A stretch of 7,519 nucleotides of DNA, taken from the NCBI GenBank assembly GCA_019415425.1, contig DXZF01000182.1:1-7519 (forward strand). Direction: 5' to 3'. The notes under the pieces are model-generated. The model was not told the origin of the DNA. It did not search any database and saw nothing but the letters and a program-made list of their open reading frames with translations. Of this stretch, positions 1-4,535 are shown piece by piece. The DNA is from Bacillota bacterium. GTDB taxonomy: Bacteria; Bacillota; Clostridia; Christensenellales; QAND01. Every line of letters starts with the position of its first letter. The stretch's first letter is position 1. The position numbers and the translations under genes are program-made.

Positions 1-21
1 TCAGATGTGTATAAGAGACAG
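1..21. other. Nextera transposase adapter remnant (artefact)
   Basis: Bases 3-21 are the 19-bp Tn5 mosaic end used in Nextera libraries (AGATGTGTATAAGAGACAG). The two preceding bases TC fit the Read 1 version of the adapter. Read on the minus strand the adapter supplies the codons for LSLIHI followed by TGA, a familiar false C-terminus in metagenomic proteins. It marks a physical contig end and is not part of the organism's DNA. Confidence 0.97.
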
Positions 22-1677
22 GTCCAATGCAAACGCGTCGGTGCGCACGGCCACCTCGCACGAGGCGTGGGCGTACGGCTTGATCAGCACGCCGGTGCCG
101 CGGCGGGGGATGGTCTTTTTTCGCATGAAATCGCCGTCGTCGTCCAGCTTGGTGCCCCAGAAGGCGTCGATGGCGTCGCCGTCGTCGTTGTAGCGCGCGC
201 TGCCCAGCACCTGCGGGTCAAAGGCGCACACCCGCCCGTCGGCAGTGCCAAAGTACAGCTTGTCCTCATGGGCAAACAGCACGCGCGCGGGCACGTTGGT
301 CCAGTAGTACCACTCGTAGCCGTACGCGCTGTCGCTGCGGTTGGCGGTGCGCTGGCGGCCGTCCGCGACGTAGCACACGCCGTTGACGCTCAATACGTAG
401 CACCCGTTCCACACCGTGGCGACGGCCTCGTCCAGCCCGCCCTCGCGCGTCAGGCGCGCGTCCACAAAGTACGAGCGGTTCTGCATCACGCGCTGCTGCT
501 TGATGCCGTAGCTGAGCACCGGGGCGAACACCCCCTCGCGCGAGAGGAACAGCGGGTCGTCGCGCAGCGTGGCAAAGGCGTGCATGCTGACGGCGCCCAC
601 GCCGGCCATGCCCTGCTGCACCGGGAACACCGGCTCGCCGGATTCGTCCAGCGCGGCGGTGCGCAGGTACACCGTGGCGTCCTGGTCGTCATCGGCCTTG
701 AGGATCAGCAGGCTGTCGCCCTGCTTTAAGTACCCCATGATGGCGCTGCTGTCGGCGCCGATGCGGCAAAAGCTGACGTCCGGCACGTAGGTGGGGTCGT
801 ACAGGCCGCTGTGCCAGTCGGTGTTGGGCGCGTCCGGGTTGCCAGAGAAGAACACGCGCGAGTCGTTGCCCAGCCCGAAGATCGTGGCGAAGCGGCAGCG
901 GTTGATGCTGTCCACATCGCTGCCCGCCTCGCACGGGAACGAGATGACGACGTTGTCCACGCCCTGCCCGTCGGCCGGGGGGTCTGTAAAGGTCACGGTG
1001 TTGCTCACGTACCCCACGGTAAAGCCCTCGGTCACCGGCGCGCCGTCCACCGTCACCTCCACGGTGCCGGCCTCCACCTGCCCGTCCAGGTGGTACACGG
1101 TGGAGGTGCCGTCGCCGCAAAAGGCGTTCTTGCGCCGCTTGCCGATCAGGTTGACCGCCTCGAACACGCTGCCGCCCGCGCCGTCGGGCTGGCGGCCGAT
1201 GCTGGTGGTGGGCACATACGCCAGATCGCTCACGCGCTTGACGGCGGCCTGCCCGTCAAACTGCCCAAAGACCAGGTAGTTGGCGCCGTCCAGCAGGTAC
1301 AGCTTTCCGCCAAAGACGAACCCGAACGAGCGCGCGTCGTTGGCGGTGGTGTACAGGTTCTGCCGCTGGCCGTTCTCGGGCCAGAAGCGCTGCAGCTTGG
1401 TGCCCTGGTGCACCAGAAACCACGTCTCCACCGTGCCGTCCGCAAGGCGGACCGGCAGCGCGTGCAGGCCGTTGATGCGCTCGGCAAACGCGCCCAATAC
1501 GCGCCAGCCCAGCCGTTTTTCGGGGTAGCCGCCAAAGTCGCTGACCAGGTTCTGGCACAGCGGGCTGCGGCTGGGGTCGATGCGGCTGGGGTCGGTGGAG
1601 AAGTCCACGCCGCGGAACTGCGCGTACTGCCGCGTGACGGCCGCGGTGCGCTCGGTGCGCGCGCTCACGACAGCCAC
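1..1677 (-). CDS. Phage-type structural protein, beta-rich, 3'-truncated by contig end (native from 22)
   Basis: A 558-codon frame starting with GTG. Residues 1-552 are native; the last six (LSLIHI) and the stop come from adapter, so the real C-terminus is missing. The N-terminal part (about 20-60, GVDFSTDPSRID and NLVSDFGGYPEKRLGW) and the middle (about 270-400, with FFSGNPDAPNTDW, SAIMGYL, DPLFLSREGVFA and QNRSYFVDARL) resemble, from memory, a large virion protein found next to head-tail genes in gut Firmicutes phages. Many short alternating hydrophobic strands suggest a beta-propeller or beta-sandwich fold. No signal peptide or membrane segment is seen. It overlaps the end of the upstream gene by 13 nt. 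A second GTG at 1668 gives a GTGA stop-start overlap and is an equally good start; neither has a strong ribosome binding site, which fits translational coupling. Phage origin is likely, the exact role (hub, stabilisation or tail) is inferred. Confidence 0.8.
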   Translation of the reverse strand: MAVVSARTERTAAVTRQYAQFRGVDFSTDPSRIDPSRSPLCQNLVSDFGGYPEKRLGWRVLGAFAERINGLHALPVRLADGTVETWFLVHQGTKLQRFWPENGQRQNLYTTANDARSFGFVFGGKLYLLDGANYLVFGQFDGQAAVKRVSDLAYVPTTSIGRQPDGAGGSVFEAVNLIGKRRKNAFCGDGTSTVYHLDGQVEAGTVEVTVDGAPVTEGFTVGYVSNTVTFTDPPADGQGVDNVVISFPCEAGSDVDSINRCRFATIFGLGNDSRVFFSGNPDAPNTDWHSGLYDPTYVPDVSFCRIGADSSAIMGYLKQGDSLLILKADDDQDATVYLRTAALDESGEPVFPVQQGMAGVGAVSMHAFATLRDDPLFLSREGVFAPVLSYGIKQQRVMQNRSYFVDARLTREGGLDEAVATVWNGCYVLSVNGVCYVADGRQRTANRSDSAYGYEWYYWTNVPARVLFAHEDKLYFGTADGRVCAFDPQVLGSARYNDDGDAIDAFWGTKLDDDGDFMRKKTIPRRGTGVLIKPYAHASCEVAVRTDAFALDLSLIHI

Positions 1678-2552
1678 CCGCTTTCACACGCAAACGGCTG
1701 CCCCGCCCCGCCGCGCTGCAGCGCCATCCGCTGCTGCTTTTGCAGCTCGTACTGCTGGCGGTACTGCTGCGCCAGCGCCAGGTCGTCCTCGGCGATCAGC
1801 TGCGCCGCCACCGCGTACGCGATCAGCGGGTGCGCCGCCTGCGCGATCTCGGGCGAGGCCGTCTCGTACGCCTGCTCGTCCACGCGCTGCGGCAGCACGT
1901 GCACGTACACCGTCACCGGCTGCGCGCCCTGCACGTACAGCTGCCCTTCGCCCGCCAAAGTGAACGGGTGCGTCTGCCCGTCTGCGTCCACGGCCTGCGG
2001 GCCGGGCGAGAGCGAAAGCAGTTGCCTTCCGTACACTGCCTGCGTGAGCGCGGCCAGGTCGTACCCGCACGCGTCGCTGCGCCACAGCGGCACTTCCTCC
2101 GCCCGCGCAAACGGCCCCTGCCACACCGCCGCGCACGCGATCTGCGCGCCGGCCTGCGGGGTGCAGACCAGCGTGCCGTCCGCCTCCAGCTGCTGCAAAA
2201 GCGCCAGCCGCCCGGTGCCGGTCTGCTGCTGTACCGTGGCGCCGTCCGCGTCCTTGAGCGCGATTTCCACCGGCCCGTGCGCCATCAGCGACGCGCCGCC
2301 CGCTTTGGCGGGGTACGGCAGCGTCAACGCCTGCGCGCTGCCCGCGCACGTGCACAGCGCACGCGGCTGCGGCAGCGCCAGCGCGCGCACGATCGGGCTC
2401 GCGCTCTGCGCCAGGTCCACTTCCGCCGCGTACATCGCCGCCGGCATCGCCATGCACAGGTCGCGCGTGTTGCCGTCCTGTACCCGCGTGCCGTGTACCG
2501 TGTACGCAAACAGCAGCTGCAGCACCTGCTCTTCAATCTGTTTGTACGTCAT
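1665..2552 (-). CDS. Phage-related protein, possible head-tail adaptor
   Basis: A 295-residue protein starting at ATG 2552, preceded by a good ribosome binding site (AAGGAG, 5-nt spacing). The N-terminus (MTYKQIEEQVLQLLFAYTV, then an AAMYAAEVDLAQ helix) resembles small neck proteins encoded between capsid and tail genes in gut Firmicutes phages. The middle (about 70-230) looks like beta-sandwich sequence, with GPVEIALKDADG and QPVTVYVHVLPQRVD. The C-terminal helix (about 240-280, HPLIAYAVAAQLIAEDDLALAQQYRQQYE) resembles the helical part of head-completion or adaptor proteins. It is the first gene of a two-gene unit and overlaps the next gene, so the two are probably co-translated. Alanine and GC content are very high. 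The family is assigned from memory of similar gene pairs, and the precise function is unknown. Confidence 0.75.
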   Translation of the reverse strand: MTYKQIEEQVLQLLFAYTVHGTRVQDGNTRDLCMAMPAAMYAAEVDLAQSASPIVRALALPQPRALCTCAGSAQALTLPYPAKAGGASLMAHGPVEIALKDADGATVQQQTGTGRLALLQQLEADGTLVCTPQAGAQIACAAVWQGPFARAEEVPLWRSDACGYDLAALTQAVYGRQLLSLSPGPQAVDADGQTHPFTLAGEGQLYVQGAQPVTVYVHVLPQRVDEQAYETASPEIAQAAHPLIAYAVAAQLIAEDDLALAQQYRQQYELQKQQRMALQRGGAGQPFACESGWLS

Positions 2553-2581
2553 GTTCTCTCCTTCTCTGCCATGGGCGCTGT

Positions 2582-2611
2582 GGGTTCTTTTGTAGGGGCG
2601 CCGCCCCTACG
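2582..2611. repeat. Hairpin repeat, copy 1 (GTAGGGGC stem)
   Basis: The sequence GGGTTCTTTTGTAGGGGCGC at 2582-2601 recurs exactly at 2726-2745. In this copy GTAGGGGC (2592-2599) pairs perfectly with GCCCCTAC (2603-2610) around a 3-nt loop. It lies about 30 nt upstream of the phage-type gene start on the minus strand. Confidence 0.8.
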
Positions 2612-2613
2612 AC

Positions 2614-2670
2614 CCCGCTTAGGGATTTCATCCCTAAGAACCCGGTTCGCAAATGCATGCGCATTTGCTT
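2614..2670. repeat. Two-hairpin module, copy A
   Basis: The module runs CCCGC, hairpin 1, an ACCCG linker, hairpin 2, then CTT. Hairpin 1 is CTTAGGGAT (2618-2626), loop TTC, ATCCCTAAG (2630-2638). Hairpin 2 is GCAAATGC (2649-2656), loop ATGC, GCATTTGC (2661-2668). Both stems are perfect. It is related to 3072-3130, where hairpin 1 has a different but still paired stem. Confidence 0.8.
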
Positions 2671-2725
2671 GGGGAGGGATTGGGCCTGCCCTGTTGCACA
2701 GCGGTGCATGCCTCGCTGCTTTCGC

Positions 2726-2752
2726 GGGTTCTTTTGTAGGGGCGCTGCCCCC
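2726..2752. repeat. Hairpin repeat, copy 2 (degenerate stem)
   Basis: This is a second copy of the 20-bp sequence found at 2582-2601. Here the GTAGGGGC arm is followed by GCTGCCCCC, so only GGGGC/GCCCC still pairs and the outer bases are lost. The 69-bp repeat begins immediately after it. Confidence 0.7.
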
Positions 2753-2754
2753 TT

Positions 2755-2823
2755 CCTCTGGTTTTCAGGGCTCTGCCATCGCCTATGCGGCTCGGCAGTC
2801 GCCACTGAAAGACCAGACCCTCC
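2755..2823. repeat. 69-bp direct repeat, copy 1
   Basis: Matches 2888-2956 at a 133-bp offset with three mismatches that I can count. The ends form a stem: CTGGTTTTCAG (2758-2768) pairs with CTGAAAGACCAG (2805-2816) with one bulged base. Inside, CTGCC and GGCAG form a second nested stem, and two 15-mers (GGCTCTGCCATCGCC and GGCTCGGCAGTCGCC) are internal direct repeats matching at 12 of 15 positions. This looks like a small foldback repeat element. Confidence 0.85.
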
Positions 2824-2838
2824 GCCTCCCTCCCCCTG

Positions 2839-2863
2839 CCACTGGCAGCGGTCGGCTTCGGTT
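2839..2863. repeat. Isolated 25-bp repeat unit
   Basis: A single unit beginning CCACTGGCAGCGG and ending GGCTTCGGTT, closely related to the B-type units of the tandem array at 2972-3071. It lies between the two copies of the 69-bp repeat and is followed at 2871-2885 by the hairpin GGGGC-ATTCT-GCCCC. Confidence 0.65.
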
Positions 2864-2887
2864 CCCCGCTGGGGCATTCTGCCCCTC

Positions 2888-2956
2888 CCTCTGGTTTTCA
2901 GGGCTCTGCCATCGCCTACACGGCTCGGCAGTCGCCACTGAAAGACCAGAACCTCC
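2888..2956. repeat. 69-bp direct repeat, copy 2
   Basis: This is the second copy of the element at 2755-2823. It differs by TG to CA in the centre and one base near the right end. The terminal stem arms and the internal CTGCC/GGCAG arms are unchanged. Confidence 0.85.
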
Positions 2957-2971
2957 ATGTCGCTTCATCCG

Positions 2972-3071
2972 CCACTGGCGGCGCTCCATTCCGGTTCCAC
3001 CGGCGGCAGTCGGCTTCGGTTCCACTGGCGGCGCTCCATTCCGGTTCCACTGGCAGCGCTCAGCTTCGGTT
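2972..3071. repeat. Tandem array, 4 x 25 bp (A-B-A-B)
   Basis: Four units at 2972-2996, 2997-3021, 3022-3046 and 3047-3071. Units 1 and 3 (CCACTGGCGGCGCTCC then ATTCCGGTT) are identical. Units 2 and 4 are a second type ending GGCTTCGGTT or AGCTTCGGTT, so the array also has a 50-bp period. The 25-bp length is not a multiple of three, and no real protein repeat is encoded. Confidence 0.85.
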
Positions 3072-3130
3072 CCCGCCAAAGGGTTTTCACCCTTTGGAAT
3101 CCCGTAGCGCAAATGCATCCGCGTTTGCTT
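3072..3130. repeat. Two-hairpin module, copy B
   Basis: Same order as the module at 2614-2670. Hairpin 1 is CCAAAGGGT (3076-3084), loop TTTC, ACCCTTTGG (3089-3097). Hairpin 2 is GCAAATGC (3109-3116), loop ATCC, GCGTTTGC (3121-3128), where the one non-Watson-Crick pair would be G-U in RNA. The outer part of stem 1 differs from copy A on both sides of the stem, so pairing is kept. Confidence 0.8.
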
Positions 3131-3152
3131 TTCACAAGGGAGTTTTGGCACC

Positions 3153-3189
3153 GCAAACGGGGCGCACATCAGCTATGCGCCCTGTTTGC
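3153..3189 (-). terminator. Strong hairpin just after the RHH gene; possible terminator
   Basis: GCAAACGGGGCGCA (3153-3166) pairs with TGCGCCCTGTTTGC (3176-3189) with one mismatch across 14 positions and a 9-nt loop. It begins one base past the stop codon of the minus-strand RHH gene. There is no T-run after it on the minus strand, so it is not a standard intrinsic terminator. It may slow decay or end transcription, or simply be another member of the GCAAA...TTTGC hairpin family seen here. Confidence 0.5.
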
Positions 3190-3366
3190 TCATTCTTTTG
3201 GCATGGCAAAAGCTGCAGCGTCCTCCTGCCTTTTCAGCGCCTGCCGCACTTCATAGCGCACTTGCTGGCTGGGATGGCGTCCCTGTGAAAGCGCATACGC
3301 GCGCAGCTTTTCGTACAGCTCCATGTCCATGCTGAAGCTCACCGTTTTCTTCTGTGCCTTTTTCAT
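3190..3366 (-). CDS. Ribbon-helix-helix (Arc/CopG-type) DNA-binding protein
   Basis: A 58-residue basic protein. Start ATG 3366 is chosen because GGAAGGAGGTG, an almost ideal ribosome binding site, sits 7 nt before it; the frame opens upstream but those codons lack such a site. Residues 6-13 (KKTVSFSM) fit the DNA-contacting beta strand, about 14-28 (DMELYEKLRAYALSQ) helix 1 and about 32-48 (PSQQVRYEVRQALKRQ) helix 2 of the RHH fold, in which dimers bind operators. The family includes antitoxins and small repressors, but no toxin gene adjoins it. It is divergent from an XRE gene across an intergenic region with dyads that either protein could bind. The fold is a confident call, the target is not known. 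Confidence 0.8.
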   Translation of the reverse strand: MKKAQKKTVSFSMDMELYEKLRAYALSQGRHPSQQVRYEVRQALKRQEDAAAFAMPKE

Positions 3367-3383
3367 GGCCAAACACCTCCTTC

Positions 3384-3399
3384 CATACACCGTGGTATG
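3384..3399. promoter_or_regulatory. Dyad upstream of the RHH gene, possible operator
   Basis: CATAC (3384-3388) and GTATG (3395-3399) form an inverted repeat around ACCGTG. The core ACACCGTGGTAT resembles the ACACC-N4-GGTGT dyads at 3451 and 3485 but has a 2-bp rather than 4-bp centre. It lies immediately upstream of the RHH ribosome binding site. Function is inferred. Confidence 0.4.
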
Positions 3400-3441
3400 A
3401 AAACCGTTCTTTCAATGAGGAGCATTCAAAAAATGACTTTG

Positions 3442-3479
3442 TTTGTCGAATGAACACCAAATGGTGTTCAACAGACAAA
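3442..3479. promoter_or_regulatory. Long dyad, probable operator O1 of the XRE/RHH divergon
   Basis: The core TGAACACCAAATGGTGTTCA (3451-3470) has perfect 9-bp arms around AA. Beyond a 3-bp mismatch on each side the symmetry resumes with TTTGTC (3442-3447) and GACAAA (3474-3479), making a 38-bp dyad. It contains the ACACC-N4-GGTGT core shared with the dyad at 3485-3498, and the two centres are 31 bp apart, about three helical turns. With a possible -10 box TATAAC at 3481-3486, it would cover the -35 region of the plus-strand XRE promoter. Confidence 0.65.
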
Positions 3480-3484
3480 ATATA

Positions 3485-3498
3485 ACACCATACGGTGT
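3485..3498. promoter_or_regulatory. Second ACACC-N4-GGTGT dyad, probable operator O2
   Basis: ACACCATACGGTGT has the same half-sites as the core of the dyad at 3451-3470. It overlaps the candidate -10 box and the expected transcription start of the XRE gene, as in autorepressed phage-type repressor genes. The -35 box is not recognisable, so the promoter position is only tentative. Confidence 0.55.
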
Positions 3499-3536
3499 AC
3501 GCTGTCAACAGGATGAAAGGGGCAGGGGGAATCAAT

Positions 3537-3746
3537 GTGGTATATAGGCGAATTAGAGATCTGAGGGAAGATGCGGATTTGAGTCAAAAGCAACTTGCGG
3601 AAATTCTGCACATGCATAAGACTACATATGCCAGATATGAAACAGGAGAAAGAGAAATACCGCTTGCAGTTGCCATTCGGCTTGCAAAGTACCACAAAGT
3701 AAGTTTGGATTATCTTGCAGGGTTGACAAACCACAAGGGGAGATAA
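3537..3746 (+). CDS. XRE-family HTH transcriptional repressor
   Basis: A 69-residue protein. The start is placed at GTG 3537 because AGGGGG lies 7 nt upstream and the product then begins MVYRRIRDLRED, the usual start of this family. An in-frame ATG at 3513 and GTG at 3495 have poorer sites. The whole protein is one HTH domain: helix 1 about 4-12, the helix-turn-helix about 16-37 (SQKQLAEILHMHKTTYARYETG), and the closing helices with IPLAVAIRLAKYHKVSLDYLAGLT. Such proteins bind DNA as dimers and often repress themselves; the two dyads at 3442-3498 lie over its presumed promoter. It is divergent from the RHH gene and ends in an intrinsic terminator whose stem starts at the stop codon. AT-richer codon use than the flanking phage and dgt genes suggests separate ancestry. 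Confidence 0.88.
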   Translation: MVYRRIRDLREDADLSQKQLAEILHMHKTTYARYETGEREIPLAVAIRLAKYHKVSLDYLAGLTNHKGR

Positions 3747-3768
3747 AAAGCGCGTATGCGCTTTTTTT
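3746..3768 (+). terminator. Intrinsic terminator of the XRE gene
   Basis: AAAAGCGC (3746-3753), loop GTAT, GCGCTTTT (3758-3765), with a run of seven T ending at 3768. It directly follows the stop codon of the plus-strand XRE gene. Confidence 0.88.
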
Positions 3769-3776
3769 GTGCTTAG

Positions 3777-3830
3777 AGGCGTGGCTCCATGCCTTGTCCC
3801 CAGGCAAATGCGGTGTGCATTTGCGCAAGG
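3777..3830. repeat. Third, weaker two-hairpin unit
   Basis: AGGCGTGG (3777-3784) can pair with CCATGCCT (3787-3794) with one G-U pair, though the 2-nt loop means the inner pairs must open. GCAAATGC (3804-3811) then pairs perfectly with GCATTTGC (3817-3824) around GGTGT, enclosed by CCTTG (3792-3796) and CAAGG (3826-3830). The GCAAATGC/GCATTTGC arms are the same as hairpin 2 at 2649-2668, so this seems to be a relative placed between two converging genes. Confidence 0.55.
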
Positions 3831-3835
3831 AATCT

Positions 3836-3861
3836 AAAAAAGCCTCCATGCAGAGGCTTTT
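3836..3861 (-). terminator. Intrinsic terminator of the minus-strand XRE genes
   Basis: AAAAGCCTC (3838-3846), loop CATGCA, GAGGCTTTT (3853-3861). Read on the minus strand the stem ends in six T (3841-3836). It starts exactly where the frame-restored end of the upstream XRE gene would lie (3861), which supports that longer reading. It may also work weakly in the other direction. Confidence 0.85.
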
Positions 3862-3889
3862 CATTCTTCATTCAACAACCAGAGGATGC

Positions 3890-4102
3890 TCACTTCCAGC
3901 GCCTGCGCAAGAAGGGCAGCTCGTAATCGGGTAAAACGCGGTCACCCGTTTCGATGCGGCTGACGGTTTTCTGCGTCACTTCCAGCCCCAGAAGCTGCAT
4001 TTTTGTGACCAACTGCTGCTGGGAAAGTTCCTTCGCTTTGCGGGCCTGGCGAATGCGCGCGCCAGATCGATTGTATTTTCCCTTATCGTCATAGAGTTTC
4101 AT
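3890..4102 (-). CDS. XRE-family HTH protein with frameshifted C-terminus (would end at 3861)
   Basis: A 70-codon frame from ATG 4102 with a modest AGGA site. Residues 13-53 form an HTH domain (GARIRQARKAKELSQQQL, then VTQKTVSRIETGDR). After residue 64 (YELPF) the frame reads LRRRWK and stops. In the +1 frame the same DNA reads AQALEVSILWLLNEE and stops at 3861, which is the ending expected of this family (last helix with a VxxLW motif). One missing T in the codon now read TTG (3908-3910; TTC TTT GCG expected) would restore an 80-residue protein. It is therefore either a real recent frameshift or an assembly error. It probably shares a transcript with the XRE gene 79 nt upstream. As written, loss of the last helix may weaken dimerisation or folding. 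Confidence 0.8.
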   Translation of the reverse strand: MKLYDDKGKYNRSGARIRQARKAKELSQQQLVTKMQLLGLEVTQKTVSRIETGDRVLPDYELPFLRRRWK

Positions 4103-4181
4103 GGAATATCCTGATTGGCTTTTGCGTCGATGTGAAAAAGGGCCAAAATAAAATCACGTTTGACAAAGGGCCGGGCCATTC

Positions 4182-4424
4182 TCACCGAATTTCCTGGTCC
4201 AACGTGTCGAATTCCGGTGTGGCAAAAAATTCTCCCAGGGTAATGCCAAGCCCATCGCACAGCTTTTTGATCGTGACGACGCCCGGGTTCCGACTCTTTG
4301 CATAAAAGATATTTTGAATGGTGGAGTTGGCGACACCCGATACATAACTTAAGCCGTTGATGGTCAGGTTGCGTTCGCGACAGAGTGCGGCAATTCGGTT
4401 GGCAAGGGCTTCCTGTGTGGTCAT
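4182..4424 (-). CDS. XRE-family HTH transcriptional regulator
   Basis: An 80-residue protein. ATG 4424 is chosen because AGGAGG lies 7 nt upstream; the frame extends to an ATG at 4442, but that codon lies upstream of this site. About residues 6-70 form an HTH_3-type domain: ALANRIAALCRERNLTINGL, then the recognition region VSGVANSTIQNIF, then TIKKLCDGLGITLGEFF. The acidic tail FDTLDQEI is typical of this small Firmicutes family. It is divergent from the SLOG gene, and the 111 bp between them carry two CTATATATAG palindromes, so it is the natural candidate to control both itself and the SLOG gene. Downstream on the same strand lies the frameshifted XRE gene. No partner protease or toxin is seen. 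Confidence 0.88.
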   Translation of the reverse strand: MTTQEALANRIAALCRERNLTINGLSYVSGVANSTIQNIFYAKSRNPGVVTIKKLCDGLGITLGEFFATPEFDTLDQEIR

Positions 4425-4469
4425 CTGATTTCCTCCTGCCAAAAATTTGCCATGTATCGCAAATCATTG

Positions 4470-4487
4470 TTTCCTATATATAGTAAA
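4470..4487. promoter_or_regulatory. CTATATATAG palindrome 1, probable operator
   Basis: TTTCCTATATATAGTAAA is symmetric apart from one base pair; the core CTATATATAG (4474-4483) is perfect. On the minus strand TATATA here could be the -10 box of the XRE gene at 4424, with TTAACG (plus-strand 4501-4506) as -35 at 18-nt spacing. Its centre is 38 bp from that of the second copy. Confidence 0.5.
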
Positions 4488-4509
4488 TCATGCGGAAAAG
4501 CGTTAAAAT

Positions 4510-4523
4510 TGCTATATATAGCA
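4510..4523. promoter_or_regulatory. CTATATATAG palindrome 2, probable operator
   Basis: TGCTATATATAGCA is a perfect 14-bp palindrome lying 12 nt upstream of the SLOG start codon, next to its ribosome binding site. It shares the 10-bp core with the palindrome at 4470-4487. A protein bound here would block transcription or early elongation of the SLOG gene. The binding protein is inferred to be the divergent XRE regulator. Confidence 0.5.
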
Positions 4524-4535
4524 TATGGAGGAAAC

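Larger units (their letters stand above)
2553..3189. other. Gene-free, repeat-rich intergenic block
   Basis: No frame here has a convincing start site, ribosome binding site or protein-like composition. Open frames exist on both strands, but their translations are just translated repeats. The block holds GC-rich hairpins, a duplicated 69-bp element, a 25-bp tandem array and two copies of a two-hairpin module, listed separately. It resembles the REP/MITE-like intergenic repeats of gut Clostridia and contains no recognisable transposase. Confidence 0.8.

Noticed and set aside
7..729. Plus-strand open frame of 240 codons at the left end
   Set aside because: It is antisense to the phage-type gene, starts inside the adapter (MYKRQ) and has the low-complexity Val/Ala/His-rich composition of a GC-rich shadow frame.
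811..2595. Plus-strand open frame of 594 codons
   Set aside because: It lies opposite two overlapping genes with better starts and protein-like sequence, and its composition changes abruptly to Ser/Cys/Ala-rich. It is open only because the codons on the other strand are GC-rich.
2533..2958. Minus-strand frame of 141 codons through the repeats
   Set aside because: The translation is dominated by the repeated 69-bp element and Gly/Arg/Pro-rich sequence; such predicted proteins in gut Clostridia are usually spurious.
2755..3071. Possible CRISPR array
   Set aside because: The repeats are either contiguous 25-bp units without spacers or only two copies 133 bp apart. There is no regular repeat-spacer pattern and no cas gene.
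1740..3107. Plus-strand open frame of 455 codons
   Set aside because: Its first part is antisense to the 295-residue gene, and the rest is translated hairpin and tandem repeats. No credible ribosome binding site or domain is seen.
3190..3746. Toxin-antitoxin module
   Set aside because: The RHH protein could be an antitoxin, but no toxin-like gene adjoins it; the neighbour is an HTH repressor on the other strand.
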